NCBI GenBank assembly: GCA_026985775.1
Contig: JALSPV010000055.1
Location: 1-12,235 of the forward strand
DNA from: Candidatus Aenigmatarchaeota archaeon
GTDB taxonomy: Archaea; Aenigmatarchaeota; Aenigmatarchaeia; Aenigmatarchaeales; SZUA-1535
Reading direction: 5' to 3'
Length of the DNA: 12,235 nucleotides
Shown: positions 1-7,498 of the stretch, one piece after another
Layout of the letters: every line of letters starts with the position of its first letter
Position numbering within the stretch: position 1 is the first letter of the stretch
Position numbers and translations under genes: made by a program
The notes under the pieces: generated by a model
Database searches by the model: none
Told to the model about the DNA's origin: nothing
Seen by the model: only the letters and a program-made list of their open reading frames with translations

Positions 1-116
1 AGTTGATAAAGTTCATGGTTGACGAATTTGAGTTTTCGTTAGAGAGGGTTGAAAAACACATAAAAATTCTTGAGCATAGCAAAGAAACACAAAGTTCTTT
101 AACAAGGTGGTTTTAA
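1..116 (+). CDS. fen: Flap endonuclease 1 (FEN1), C-terminal end only
   Basis: The reading frame is open from base 3 to a TAA at 114-116, giving 37 visible residues. It contains the segment KFMVDEFEFSLERVEKHI, which resembles the last helical part of archaeal FEN1 (family pattern roughly 'FLV-x-E-x-x-FS-x-ERV'). It ends in QSSLTRWF, a textbook PCNA-interacting (PIP) box (Q-x-x-L-x-x-W-F) at the extreme C-terminus, as in archaeal FEN1. FEN1 is a structure-specific nuclease that removes 5' flaps during Okazaki fragment maturation and long-patch repair while bound to the PCNA ring. The nuclease core lies outside the window, so identity rests on the tail alone. Another PIP-box repair protein is the main alternative. 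The next gene starts on the base after this stop codon, so the two are very likely co-transcribed. Confidence 0.75.
   Translation, partial: LIKFMVDEFEFSLERVEKHIKILEHSKETQSSLTRWF
104..110 (+). promoter_or_regulatory. Ribosome binding site for endonuclease Q
   Basis: AAGGTGG lies six bases before the GTG at 117 and matches the anti-Shine-Dalgarno sequence of archaeal 16S rRNA. It sits inside the FEN1 tail codons. It supports the GTG at 117, directly abutting the FEN1 stop, as the true start. Confidence 0.65.
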
Positions 117-1385
117 GTGCGGGTTTTTGCAGATTTGCACATACATTCTAAATATTCTCGTGGAACATCTACTAAGATGGATATTTATCATATCTCAGAG
201 GGAGCGAAGAAAAAAGGACTAAATCTTCTCGGTACGGGAGATTTTACGCATCCTCTCTGGATGAAAGAGCTAAAGCAAGAACTCTCTGAAGCAGGAAACG
301 GAATTTATGTTTCAAAGCAGGGCGTGAATTTTATTTTGAGCGTGGAAGTTTCGAATATTTTTGAAAAGGACGGAAAGGTAAGAAAAATTCACAACCTCAT
401 TCTAGCGAAGGATTTTGAAGCAGCTGAGCAGGTTGTAGAGATTCTTTCAAAATATGGAGATTTGAAAGCAGACGGTAGACCAACACTTTCTTTAAGTTGT
501 GCAGAAATGGTAGAATTGCTAAAAAACCACGTTAAGGATGTGGAGATAATTCCGGCTCACATATGGACACCTTGGTTCAGTTTGTTTGGCTCACGTTCAG
601 GTTTTGATTCGCTGAAAGAATGTTTCGAAGAACAGAGTAAAAAAATCCTAGCCTTAGAAACAGGGTTGAGTAGCGATCCTGCAATGAACTGGCGGTTATC
701 AGAGCTGGACGATTATGCACTTGTTTCTTTCAGTGATTCACATTCTCCAAACGCATGGCGTCTAGGAAGGGAACTTTGCGTTTTCGAGATAAAAGAGCTA
801 AGCTTTGATGCAATGGTAAGGGTACTGAGAAAAAAAGATGAGAAAAGATTTCTTTTCACAGTAGAGGTAGACCCAGCTTATGGAAAATATCACTGGGATG
901 GACATAGAAAATGTGCTGTGTGTCTGCCTCCAAAAGAAGCGGAAAAACTTGGTAACATTTGTCCCGTTTGTGGAAAGCCATTAACTATAGGTGTGCTTCA
1001 CCGTGTTGAAATGCTTGCTGATAGGGAAGAAGGATTTGTGCCAAAAGATGCGATACCTTTCAAAAAGCTTTTACCTCTTTACGAAGTGATTTCGCATGCG
1101 CTTTATGAAGGAAGGCTTTACTCAAAGAAAGTCGAGGCTCTTGAAGAAAAACTTATAAATGCTTTTGGAAGTGAACTTGCTGTGCTTTTAGAGACAAGCA
1201 AAGATGAGTTGCTGAAGGTTTGTAAAAACGAAAGACTTGTTGAAGCAATAATGCTTAACAGGGAAGGTAAGGTAAAAGTTATTCCGGGATATGATGGTGT
1301 TTATGGTAAGCCAGTTTTTGAAGAAGTTGAAATAAAACCGATAGTTTCCAAAGTAGGTCAGCAAAGCTTAAACGATTTTTTGTAA
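117..1385 (+). CDS. endoQ: Endonuclease Q (PHP-domain deaminated-DNA nuclease with zinc ribbon)
   Basis: The 422-residue product matches the size (about 424 residues) and layout of Pyrococcus EndoQ (COG1379 family, PHP phosphoesterase with Zn ribbon). PHP metal-binding motifs are all present: D6-x-H8-x-H10, GTGD42, E77, H92, H148 in PAHIWTPWFSLFG, and D207-x-H209 in SFSDSHS. A four-cysteine zinc ribbon follows (C266, C269, C282, C285). Family knowledge: EndoQ cuts the phosphodiester bond 5' of uracil, hypoxanthine, xanthine and abasic sites. The last residues, QQSLNDFL, fit a PIP box (Q-x-x-L-x-x-F-L), consistent with reported PCNA stimulation of EndoQ in Thermococcales. Translation starts at GTG directly after the FEN1 stop, with a good ribosome binding site. 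Its 3' end is convergent with the lipoprotein array, 22 bases away. No residue appears lost. Confidence 0.9.
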   Translation: MRVFADLHIHSKYSRGTSTKMDIYHISEGAKKKGLNLLGTGDFTHPLWMKELKQELSEAGNGIYVSKQGVNFILSVEVSNIFEKDGKVRKIHNLILAKDFEAAEQVVEILSKYGDLKADGRPTLSLSCAEMVELLKNHVKDVEIIPAHIWTPWFSLFGSRSGFDSLKECFEEQSKKILALETGLSSDPAMNWRLSELDDYALVSFSDSHSPNAWRLGRELCVFEIKELSFDAMVRVLRKKDEKRFLFTVEVDPAYGKYHWDGHRKCAVCLPPKEAEKLGNICPVCGKPLTIGVLHRVEMLADREEGFVPKDAIPFKKLLPLYEVISHALYEGRLYSKKVEALEEKLINAFGSELAVLLETSKDELLKVCKNERLVEAIMLNREGKVKVIPGYDGVYGKPVFEEVEIKPIVSKVGQQSLNDFL

Positions 1386-1407
1386 GTATTATAAAGAGAA
1401 TTCTTGC

Positions 1408-2307
1408 TTAAGAACCCTTAACAGTGTACTGTGCATTCAAATCAAGGTAATAACCGTAATAAATCTCTACAAAAATAGGATATATTTTTTCAACACGAAG
1501 GGTGGGATCATTGATCTCAACATGACAACTTACAATATCTTCTCCATTGAAAAACTCGAGTTCGTACTTATTTCCAGATTTTTTTCTATCACATTCAATG
1601 TGTAAAACAGAAGGAGCTTTAATGGAAAAATACGCTTTGTTTAACTCTTCGTCTGTTATTTCTGGAAAATTTAGTGAAGAAAGCGAAACTCCACGGGGAT
1701 TAAAAATTTTTCCGTTTCCTGTGTTTCTGAATATAAGTGTTAGCTCAAATTCTGCCTTTCCATGATTTGCAGAAATAGGGAGTTCTTTGTCGGGTTCAAC
1801 TGAAAGAAAAATAAATGAACTTGGTGTGGAAATTTTTAAAGAAGGAAGCGCCTTAGAGGCCATAATTTCTCTTATAAGTTCCTCCTTATCCATTACTGGA
1901 AGGGAAATAGAAAATATGGTATCATCCTTTAAAAATATTCTTGCATAGATATTCTCGGTTTCCACCATATTTTTTGGTAAAAACGGTGCTTTGAAATATA
2001 TCTGAATATCATTAGTTCCTGTTAATGTTATTTTTTTGCATTCGGTTTTTATTCCACTTCCATAAAGACATATTAAAGGGTTTTCAATTTTCTTTTTTTC
2101 AGTAGGAGTGAGAGAAATAGCTGCTGTAAGCTTTTCACCAGAATATACCGTTTTCGGATATACTTCAAGCGAAGCCATTAAAGGCTTTGTTCCTGTTTTT
2201 TCAGTAGTCATTCTGTTGATATTTTCATTTGTCAAACACCCTGAAAGAAAAACCAGAAGAACCAAAAAAACAAAGGATATTTTTTTTGATAAATTCGATA
2301 AACTCAC
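1408..2307 (-). CDS. Paralogous surface lipoprotein A (two Ig-like domains)
   Basis: A 299-residue secreted lipoprotein of unknown function. Residues 8-24 form a basic-then-hydrophobic signal ending in the lipobox LSGC, with C24 as the probable lipidated cysteine. Domain 1 (about 46-136) opens with ASLEVYPKTVYSGE, and domain 2 (about 156-297) ends in an aromatic strand, YYGYYLDLNAQYTV. Cysteine pairs C80/C90 and C239/C261 are placed one pair per domain, suggesting one disulfide each. The linker (KEELIREIMASKALPS) is degenerate compared with its paralogues. This is the last gene of a five-gene run. Its GTG start overlaps the upstream TGA as GTGA, with GGTGA six bases before the GTG, so translational coupling is likely. 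The fold (S-layer, CARDB or DUF11-like beta sandwich) is inferred from the beta-rich pattern, not from a database match. Confidence 0.75.
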   Translation of the reverse strand: MSLSNLSKKISFVFLVLLVFLSGCLTNENINRMTTEKTGTKPLMASLEVYPKTVYSGEKLTAAISLTPTEKKKIENPLICLYGSGIKTECKKITLTGTNDIQIYFKAPFLPKNMVETENIYARIFLKDDTIFSISLPVMDKEELIREIMASKALPSLKISTPSSFIFLSVEPDKELPISANHGKAEFELTLIFRNTGNGKIFNPRGVSLSSLNFPEITDEELNKAYFSIKAPSVLHIECDRKKSGNKYELEFFNGEDIVSCHVEINDPTLRVEKIYPIFVEIYYGYYLDLNAQYTVKGS

Positions 2308-3269
2308 GGTGTTTCACCTTTTTTTCCGTATATTGTTATAGAGAGAGTTGAATCTATGTAGTATCCGTATTCTGCTTCAACGCTGATTGGAAACATTTTT
2401 TTGGTTGTAATGCTTTCTGGGTGCAATATCTGGAAGTCACAGGAAATTGTTCTTGTTTCACCCTTTCTAAGCTCTATTTCGTTTTCACATGCTTCTAATT
2501 TTAGTTCAGAAGAAGGATAGGAAATAGAAAGTTTAACTACATTTAAGTTATCAACTGTAAGCAGTGGTGGTGTTGATGAATCCCAGTTGATAGCAGAAGA
2601 GTTAAACGGAACACCACCATCAACATTAGAAACTGTAATTTTTACTGTAAAGAACCCATCTTCCGCCCTTATCAGATTTGGTGTAGATATATCTATTTCT
2701 ATTGGTCCAGATGTTTTTGTTTGTTCCCCGATGGAAGAAACTTTTTCGCCTTTTTGTTTTTCAGCTTCTATTTCAGTTTCACTGTAAACCCATATTTCTG
2801 CTGTGCTTTTGGAATTGTAAAAATAATACACCCTGCCTATGAATTCGTCCTTTCTTTTCTCTGGATAAGGGATCCAAGGTGAACTTAAGGTCCATGAAGT
2901 TCTTGCGCTCCCACCCGGAAGATTGTTCACAGGATCAGATGCTTCAAGAGTCCTCCCAACCTTATAACATTGTTGACCTTTTAAACCCCACATTCCTTCT
3001 GATGGCTTTCCAAAAGAGCCTATAAGACACATGAGAATTTTATTAGTGGCATATCCGCCTTGATTTTCCACTTCCATATAGATTCTTACGGGTTTGTTTT
3101 TCCCAGTAACCTCTTCTCGAGAAGAAGAAAAATCAGTAATTGCTATACCTTTTCCAGTTATTTTATTTTTTCCACTTTCTGGCATAACACAACCGCTGAG
3201 TAAAAGGATTGAAAAAACAGTGAAAATAGGAAGAATTTTTATTAAAAGTTTCACCATTTTTTCTTTCAC
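2304..3269 (-). CDS. Paralogous surface lipoprotein B (two Ig-like domains)
   Basis: A 321-residue predicted lipoprotein of unknown function. The signal peptide ends in LSGC (C27 when counted from the GTG). Domain 1 (about 42-163) has cysteines C81 and C101 and includes 'VRIYMEVENQGG', the 'N-x-G' turn typical of CARDB-like surface domains. A charged linker, VYSETEIEAEKQKGEK, leads to GPIEIDIS, the start of domain 2 (about 188-314), with C261/C277 and the closing strand VEAEYGYYIDSTLSITI. The linker and closing strand match those of the neighbouring paralogues. The start is uncertain. GTG at 3269 makes a GTGA overlap with the upstream stop, but GAGGTGA could instead serve as the ribosome binding site for ATG at 3257 (residue 5), eight bases on. 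The second choice looks at least as good, and both keep the whole signal peptide. Confidence 0.75.
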   Translation of the reverse strand: MKEKMVKLLIKILPIFTVFSILLLSGCVMPESGKNKITGKGIAITDFSSSREEVTGKNKPVRIYMEVENQGGYATNKILMCLIGSFGKPSEGMWGLKGQQCYKVGRTLEASDPVNNLPGGSARTSWTLSSPWIPYPEKRKDEFIGRVYYFYNSKSTAEIWVYSETEIEAEKQKGEKVSSIGEQTKTSGPIEIDISTPNLIRAEDGFFTVKITVSNVDGGVPFNSSAINWDSSTPPLLTVDNLNVVKLSISYPSSELKLEACENEIELRKGETRTISCDFQILHPESITTKKMFPISVEAEYGYYIDSTLSITIYGKKGETP

Positions 3270-4135
3270 CTCTTTTCAAGTGTTACAATAATACTATCAT
3301 CAATTTCATATTTATATTTTCCGTTTATAGAAAGTTTTTCTATGTCTATGGGAGAATTTGCTCTTGCTTCAAACAGACAGGCACTTGTTTCTCCTCTATT
3401 ATCAACGAAAAGAATTTTTTTGTTGAGAATAAGCTTATTTCCAAATTGTGCGTAATCTCCACAGTTTTTTACTCTAAGGTTATTGGGAAGATCTATTACC
3501 ACATTTCCTTCATCAAGTTCGCCTATTATTCCATTGCCTATGTTTCTGTAATTTATGTACATAAATACTTCTTCTCCGTCTATAAATGGCTGTTCTTTAG
3601 AAAAACTCAGATAAACATCAAGTGCACTTGGTAATTTTGATTTCGAGATAGCTATTTTGTTTCCTGCCAATTTTTCTGCTTCAGAAAGCACAGCAACATC
3701 TGTTAGGATATTAAAACTGGCAATATAAGTTATTCTTAGTTTAATTTTACAGTTCATTTCCATTTCTATATGATTTGGTGCTCTCAAGTCGAAACGAACA
3801 TAGTTTCTTGTATTTGCTTTTAGTGATCCGAGGTTTTTTTCTGCTTCACCATCGATGGTAAAAAGACAAGGGTCTGAAATCGAAACAACAACGTTTTTTA
3901 AATCTTTTTTGGGTTCAAGAAGAACTCTCAATTTTAGTATTTTTCCAGGTGCAACAGTGGAAGGATAAATCTCTATTGCATAATGTAGATCCTCAAAGTG
4001 CTTCTCTTTTGCAAGGGAAAATTTCTCCGCAGTTATATTGGGAAAATTTATACATCCACAGAAAAAAAGGATGAGTATAAGGGAAATACATAAACTTGCA
4101 GACGTTTTAATAGTTTTTTCACTCATTTTCATCAC
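3266..4135 (-). CDS. Paralogous surface lipoprotein C (two Ig-like domains)
   Basis: A 289-residue predicted lipoprotein of unknown function. The hydrophobic signal ends in FFCGC, with C28 as the likely lipidated residue. Domain 1 (about 51-148) begins YAIEIYPSTVAPGK, closely resembling 'LEVYPKTVYSGE' of lipoprotein A, and has C90/C129. The linker AVLSEAEKLAG corresponds to VMSEERMKTLQ in lipoprotein D. Domain 2 (about 170-287) begins with LSFSKEQPFIDGEEV, almost the same as FEFLQNQPFIAGENV in D, and has C225/C253 and a closing strand NGKYKYEIDDSIIVTL. C and D therefore look like the most recent duplicates. The reading frame can begin at GTG 4135 (4-base overlap with the upstream stop) or at ATG 4132 or 4126. 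No clear ribosome binding site decides between them, which suggests coupling to upstream translation. Confidence 0.75.
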   Translation of the reverse strand: MMKMSEKTIKTSASLCISLILILFFCGCINFPNITAEKFSLAKEKHFEDLHYAIEIYPSTVAPGKILKLRVLLEPKKDLKNVVVSISDPCLFTIDGEAEKNLGSLKANTRNYVRFDLRAPNHIEMEMNCKIKLRITYIASFNILTDVAVLSEAEKLAGNKIAISKSKLPSALDVYLSFSKEQPFIDGEEVFMYINYRNIGNGIIGELDEGNVVIDLPNNLRVKNCGDYAQFGNKLILNKKILFVDNRGETSACLFEARANSPIDIEKLSINGKYKYEIDDSIIVTLEKR

Positions 4136-5007
4136 TGTGGAAGTGGATAAACTGTTACATCTTCTGTTTTTTCAAAAGAATAATCGTAGGTGGCCTCTGC
4201 TATGAGATATAACATTTTTTCATCAGCATTAATTGATGGTACCCATGTGCACTTAACCTTGTTTGTTTCATCCCCTATAAAACTTAATTCGGCAGAACAA
4301 ATAGAATAACCTCCAGCTATCTTTACATTTACTAAAATTTTTCCGTTCTCAACATCACCGTCTCCTTCGTTTTTTGCATATACAAAAAACACAACATTTT
4401 CTCCAGCTATAAATGGTTGATTTTGGAGGAACTCGAAATATATTTTTACAGGACCTATACCCACTTTTTGAGTTGGTACATAGTTTTGAAATTTCCCATT
4501 GCGCTGAAGTGTTTTCATTCTTTCTTCACTCATAACATATGCTTCTACCTGTGTCCTTGCTTTTACATTTTCATACGTTAGTCTGATACGAATGGGGCAA
4601 TGTGCCTCAAGATCAGCCATTTCACTATTTGACGGAGCTTGTAGGGATATTGAATATTCCTTCTCTTCCCCGGGTTGGATCTCTTGAATTCCCATATCAG
4701 TTTGAGTTATTGGTTTACAGATTCCGAAATCATATGCTCTGAGAGAATATATTACGGCATCGGATGTTCTTGGGTCTCCTACGTGTTTTACAGTGAAATA
4801 AAGCGTAAATTTAGTTCCAGCATAAACTCTTTGGGGGACAACCTTGATATTTTTTATAACTAATAAATCTGAGCTTTTATGAACAGTATTAGTGGAAACA
4901 GAAGCTGCAAAAAAACCACCTGGATTTATACATCCGCATAATAAAATTATAGGAAAAAGTATGCTTATCGAAGAGATGCCAGTAATAATTGTTTTTTTGT
5001 TTGACAT
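4132..5007 (-). CDS. Paralogous surface lipoprotein D (two Ig-like domains)
   Basis: A 291-residue predicted lipoprotein of unknown function, first of the four in transcription order. The signal ends in LLCGC, with C26 as the likely lipidated residue. Domain 1 (about 49-158) begins IKNIKVVPQRVYAG and contains C97/C137. The linker YVMSEERMKTLQRNGKFQ leads to GPVKIYFEFLQNQPFI and domain 2 (about 185-289), with C237/C253 and the closing strand AEATYDYSFEKTEDVTVY. The same GPVK junction occurs in the large membrane protein upstream. The ATG start has its own ribosome binding site (AGGGGAAGG at 5012-5020), and a 47-base gap separates it from the upstream gene. It is therefore independently initiated, while the three genes downstream are coupled by overlaps. 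Confidence 0.78.
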   Translation of the reverse strand: MSNKKTIITGISSISILFPIILLCGCINPGGFFAASVSTNTVHKSSDLLVIKNIKVVPQRVYAGTKFTLYFTVKHVGDPRTSDAVIYSLRAYDFGICKPITQTDMGIQEIQPGEEKEYSISLQAPSNSEMADLEAHCPIRIRLTYENVKARTQVEAYVMSEERMKTLQRNGKFQNYVPTQKVGIGPVKIYFEFLQNQPFIAGENVVFFVYAKNEGDGDVENGKILVNVKIAGGYSICSAELSFIGDETNKVKCTWVPSINADEKMLYLIAEATYDYSFEKTEDVTVYPLPQ

Positions 5008-5054
5008 AATTCCTTCCCCTATCTTTATTACATTTGTAAAAATAAAAATATTTT
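5008..5054 (-). promoter_or_regulatory. Spacer with ribosome binding site and T-rich tract before lipoprotein D
   Basis: On the - strand this 47-base spacer begins with an AT-rich tract containing two short T runs (within 5031-5054) and ends with the strong purine-rich ribosome binding site AGGGGAAGG at 5012-5020, four bases before the ATG. The T runs could slow or partly terminate transcription after the membrane-protein gene, or the AT-rich stretch could be an internal promoter for the lipoproteins. Sequence alone does not separate these. The ribosome binding site is the firm part. Confidence 0.45.
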
Positions 5055-7424
5055 CTATTGGAATGGCGCAGGTAACATCGTTAAAGTTCTCGAAATAGTA
5101 TTTCCGTAAATATAATCAACACGAGCAGTGAGTGTTAATGTTTTGATTCCTTCCGAACCTAAAACAGAGGAAGGTATTTTCACATCAAAGGTTATATCTC
5201 TCACTTCTCTTGGGGAAATCGGAGAGGTGAGATTACATATCAACTGATTTGATGAGGAAGAATTTAAACAGGCAATACCGTATCCCGAAATAGGGTTGGA
5301 AATGGCAATACCACTAAAAACTTTTGGTACAGAAATTACTATAGTGGCATTTTTAATTATCCCGGTGCCCGTATTCTGAATTGTGAACACGAACACTGCT
5401 TGTGATTCAGAGTCTTTCTTAACGGGGATCGGCTCAAAATCTGTGCTTAGAGAAGCCTTCACAGGCCCACCGGAATATATAGAAGTGATATGTTTTTGCT
5501 TAATCTTACCAAGGATGAAAAGCTGATTATAGAGTTTTTCGCTTATGGTTTCAAACTGTAAGGAGACATTGGTTTGATAAGAAAACTGATAGGAAAGATC
5601 TAATTTAACTTCCCTTCCACCGAACATATAAACTATTCCAGGGTTTTCTTCATCTTTGCAGAGTTCTCCTTTCTCGCTTTTACACGTTTCAAGGGAGCAG
5701 CTGAGGCCGCATGAAAAATAAGTTTCTCCTGTTTCCATGTTTTTGCATATACACTCTCCTAACAATCCTTCGCCATCTACACTCGTGCTTTTAAGCGGGG
5801 GGAGCGTGATGATCATCGCTATCTTGGATTTTGGGAAAAGGTCGTTATTGAGCTCACAACCATTTTCGGTATCAGATTGTTCCCATCCCGTACAGACGAC
5901 TTCCTCTGGGTTTACTCCTTCTATTTTCTCATATTTTATTTCACCTCTTGTATTTGTAAAGGCCATACTTAATCCGGAAAACTCTGCTTTAGCGTTTTTA
6001 ATCGGGAACTCACCCTGGTTCTGCAATACAAGTGCTATTCTCAGCTTTCTTTCAGGATCAAGATAGTTTTGATAAGCGTATACTTTAAAATCGACTACCT
6101 CAAGCGATTTTATAGTTCCACCCTTTTTCAGCTGAGAGCGTGCCTGTATTTCTTTAATCTTCTTTTCGTAATAGCACTGCGGACAAGTGAACATTAACCA
6201 GGCATCGCTCATACCCCGCTTAAACTGGATAAAGGACTGTGAAATTGAGCTGAAAACAGGCGAAATCGTGTTGTTAACCTGTGGCCACCATTTTCCGAAA
6301 ACAGCCTTTCCGAGAACACCGGGATAGGCTGTTGTTAAGGTGAAGAGTATCATGAGATAAAAGATGAAACCCACCTCTCCTCTGGAAACAGGATGTGTTT
6401 TAGCGGTGACATATATTCCCGTAATGCCAATTAGAATGAAGAGTATTCCCTGAAAGGTGTAAAACGGCGAAAGAAGATTTCCGTTTCCGAGTGAAAACCA
6501 GCAAAGAATAAAACCACAAATTCCAAGTATTGCAACAACAATTCCAGAAAACTCTTTTTTCTCCGCGAATTTATCGTGGAGATCGTAAAGGATGGTCAAT
6601 CCCTTCCTTTTCAATCCTTGAAGCGATTCCAATTCTGCTTTAATTTCCGGTGGAATGGGAGAAGTGGGAGGAATTATGCAGAGAAATGCTATGGCAAAGA
6701 GAAAAACACCGAGAAATAGAGGGTCTCGAAACACATTTACTAATATAAGAATAGTTGCAAATGGGTTGGAAAGTGGGCAGCTTCCATGAACACTGCAAAT
6801 GGAAAGCACGGCTATTGTAATACCGAGAAGTATTCTAAATAAACCTGTGAAAACAGAAAAATCAACTGTTTGGGAAGTAATGTATCTCGGGTTTATGAGA
6901 GTATATCCTACAAATGCTGCCAAAAGCGAGAGAATAGGATAAAAGGAAAGGGTGAAAATAAATGCAAATATAGAAATAATGGTAAACAAAGCTTTTACAA
7001 TACCCAAGCTTCCACGTTTTGGGAAAATGCTCTGAAAAATCCCGAAGAAAATACCAACTGCTAACCAAATATTCCCAAAAGAAAATATATATGCAATTCC
7101 AGCAAGAGCGAAAGCAATTATCGCAGGCCAAATGTTCAAATGCATATGTATTGTCTTCTTATCATCCCCTTCTTTTAATTCGCTCAAACGGTTTTCTATC
7201 TCTTCTAATTCCTTATACTCAAATTTCTCTGGATCTTTTTTATAACTTTCCCATAACTCCCATACGCGTTGTGTAAGTTTTTCTGCTTCATTTTCATCAA
7301 TTGAACCTCTCTTTTTGGCTTCAGAAATTTCCCCAAGTATATTATTAAATCTCTCACCTAAAATAAACTCTTCTACTTTATCATTTTCATTGTTGTTCAT
7401 TTCCTGCTCCTGCTCTTCTTCCAT
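5055..7424 (-). CDS. Polytopic membrane protein with Ig-like ectodomain related to the lipoproteins
   Basis: A 789-residue protein that I do not recognise. Residues 1-95 are acidic and helical with coiled-coil character (cytoplasmic by inference). About nine hydrophobic spans lie between 97 and 366, interrupted by a charged loop at 252-292. An odd number of spans puts the C-terminal half outside, which fits its content: an Ig-like region (about 438-625) containing a six-cysteine insertion (C558, C560, C572, C576, C581, C589), then linker TISEKLYNQLFILGK, then GGPVKASLS and a second Ig-like domain (about 652-786) with C719/C730 and the closing strand ARVDYIYGNTISRTLTM. Linker, GPVK junction and closing strand match the four downstream lipoproteins. 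CPQC at 414-417 follows the last span. Several N-x-S/T sequons lie in the ectodomain. The ATG at 7424 has AAAGGT only two bases upstream, while ATG at 7400 (residue 9) is preceded by AGGAGCAGG, so the true start may be eight codons in. Confidence 0.8.
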   Translation of the reverse strand: MEEEQEQEMNNNENDKVEEFILGERFNNILGEISEAKKRGSIDENEAEKLTQRVWELWESYKKDPEKFEYKELEEIENRLSELKEGDDKKTIHMHLNIWPAIIAFALAGIAYIFSFGNIWLAVGIFFGIFQSIFPKRGSLGIVKALFTIISIFAFIFTLSFYPILSLLAAFVGYTLINPRYITSQTVDFSVFTGLFRILLGITIAVLSICSVHGSCPLSNPFATILILVNVFRDPLFLGVFLFAIAFLCIIPPTSPIPPEIKAELESLQGLKRKGLTILYDLHDKFAEKKEFSGIVVAILGICGFILCWFSLGNGNLLSPFYTFQGILFILIGITGIYVTAKTHPVSRGEVGFIFYLMILFTLTTAYPGVLGKAVFGKWWPQVNNTISPVFSSISQSFIQFKRGMSDAWLMFTCPQCYYEKKIKEIQARSQLKKGGTIKSLEVVDFKVYAYQNYLDPERKLRIALVLQNQGEFPIKNAKAEFSGLSMAFTNTRGEIKYEKIEGVNPEEVVCTGWEQSDTENGCELNNDLFPKSKIAMIITLPPLKSTSVDGEGLLGECICKNMETGETYFSCGLSCSLETCKSEKGELCKDEENPGIVYMFGGREVKLDLSYQFSYQTNVSLQFETISEKLYNQLFILGKIKQKHITSIYSGGPVKASLSTDFEPIPVKKDSESQAVFVFTIQNTGTGIIKNATIVISVPKVFSGIAISNPISGYGIACLNSSSSNQLICNLTSPISPREVRDITFDVKIPSSVLGSEGIKTLTLTARVDYIYGNTISRTLTMLPAPFQ

Positions 7425-7498
7425 AACCTTTCACTACAATTATAATTTTCAACAAAATTTAAAATGTTAAAGATGGGAACGGAAAAAGAAAACGAGAT
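7425..7498 (-). promoter_or_regulatory. Probable promoter of the surface-protein operon, with T-rich terminator of the SAM synthetase gene
   Basis: Reading the - strand, a T-rich tract (TTTTCTTTTT, 7483-7492) directly follows the SAM synthetase stop and is a plausible archaeal oligo-T terminator. Further on, TTTTAAATTTT (7454-7464) is a good TATA-box candidate. Transcription about 25 bases downstream would start near 7434, giving a leader of about ten bases before the ATG at 7424. The placement fits archaeal promoters, but no upstream BRE is convincing. Confidence 0.4.

Noticed and set aside
1386..1407. A hairpin terminator between EndoQ and the lipoprotein array
   Set aside because: The 22-base gap has no convincing inverted repeat or strong T run. 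The nearest T tract lies within the EndoQ 3' codons, so no terminator is claimed.
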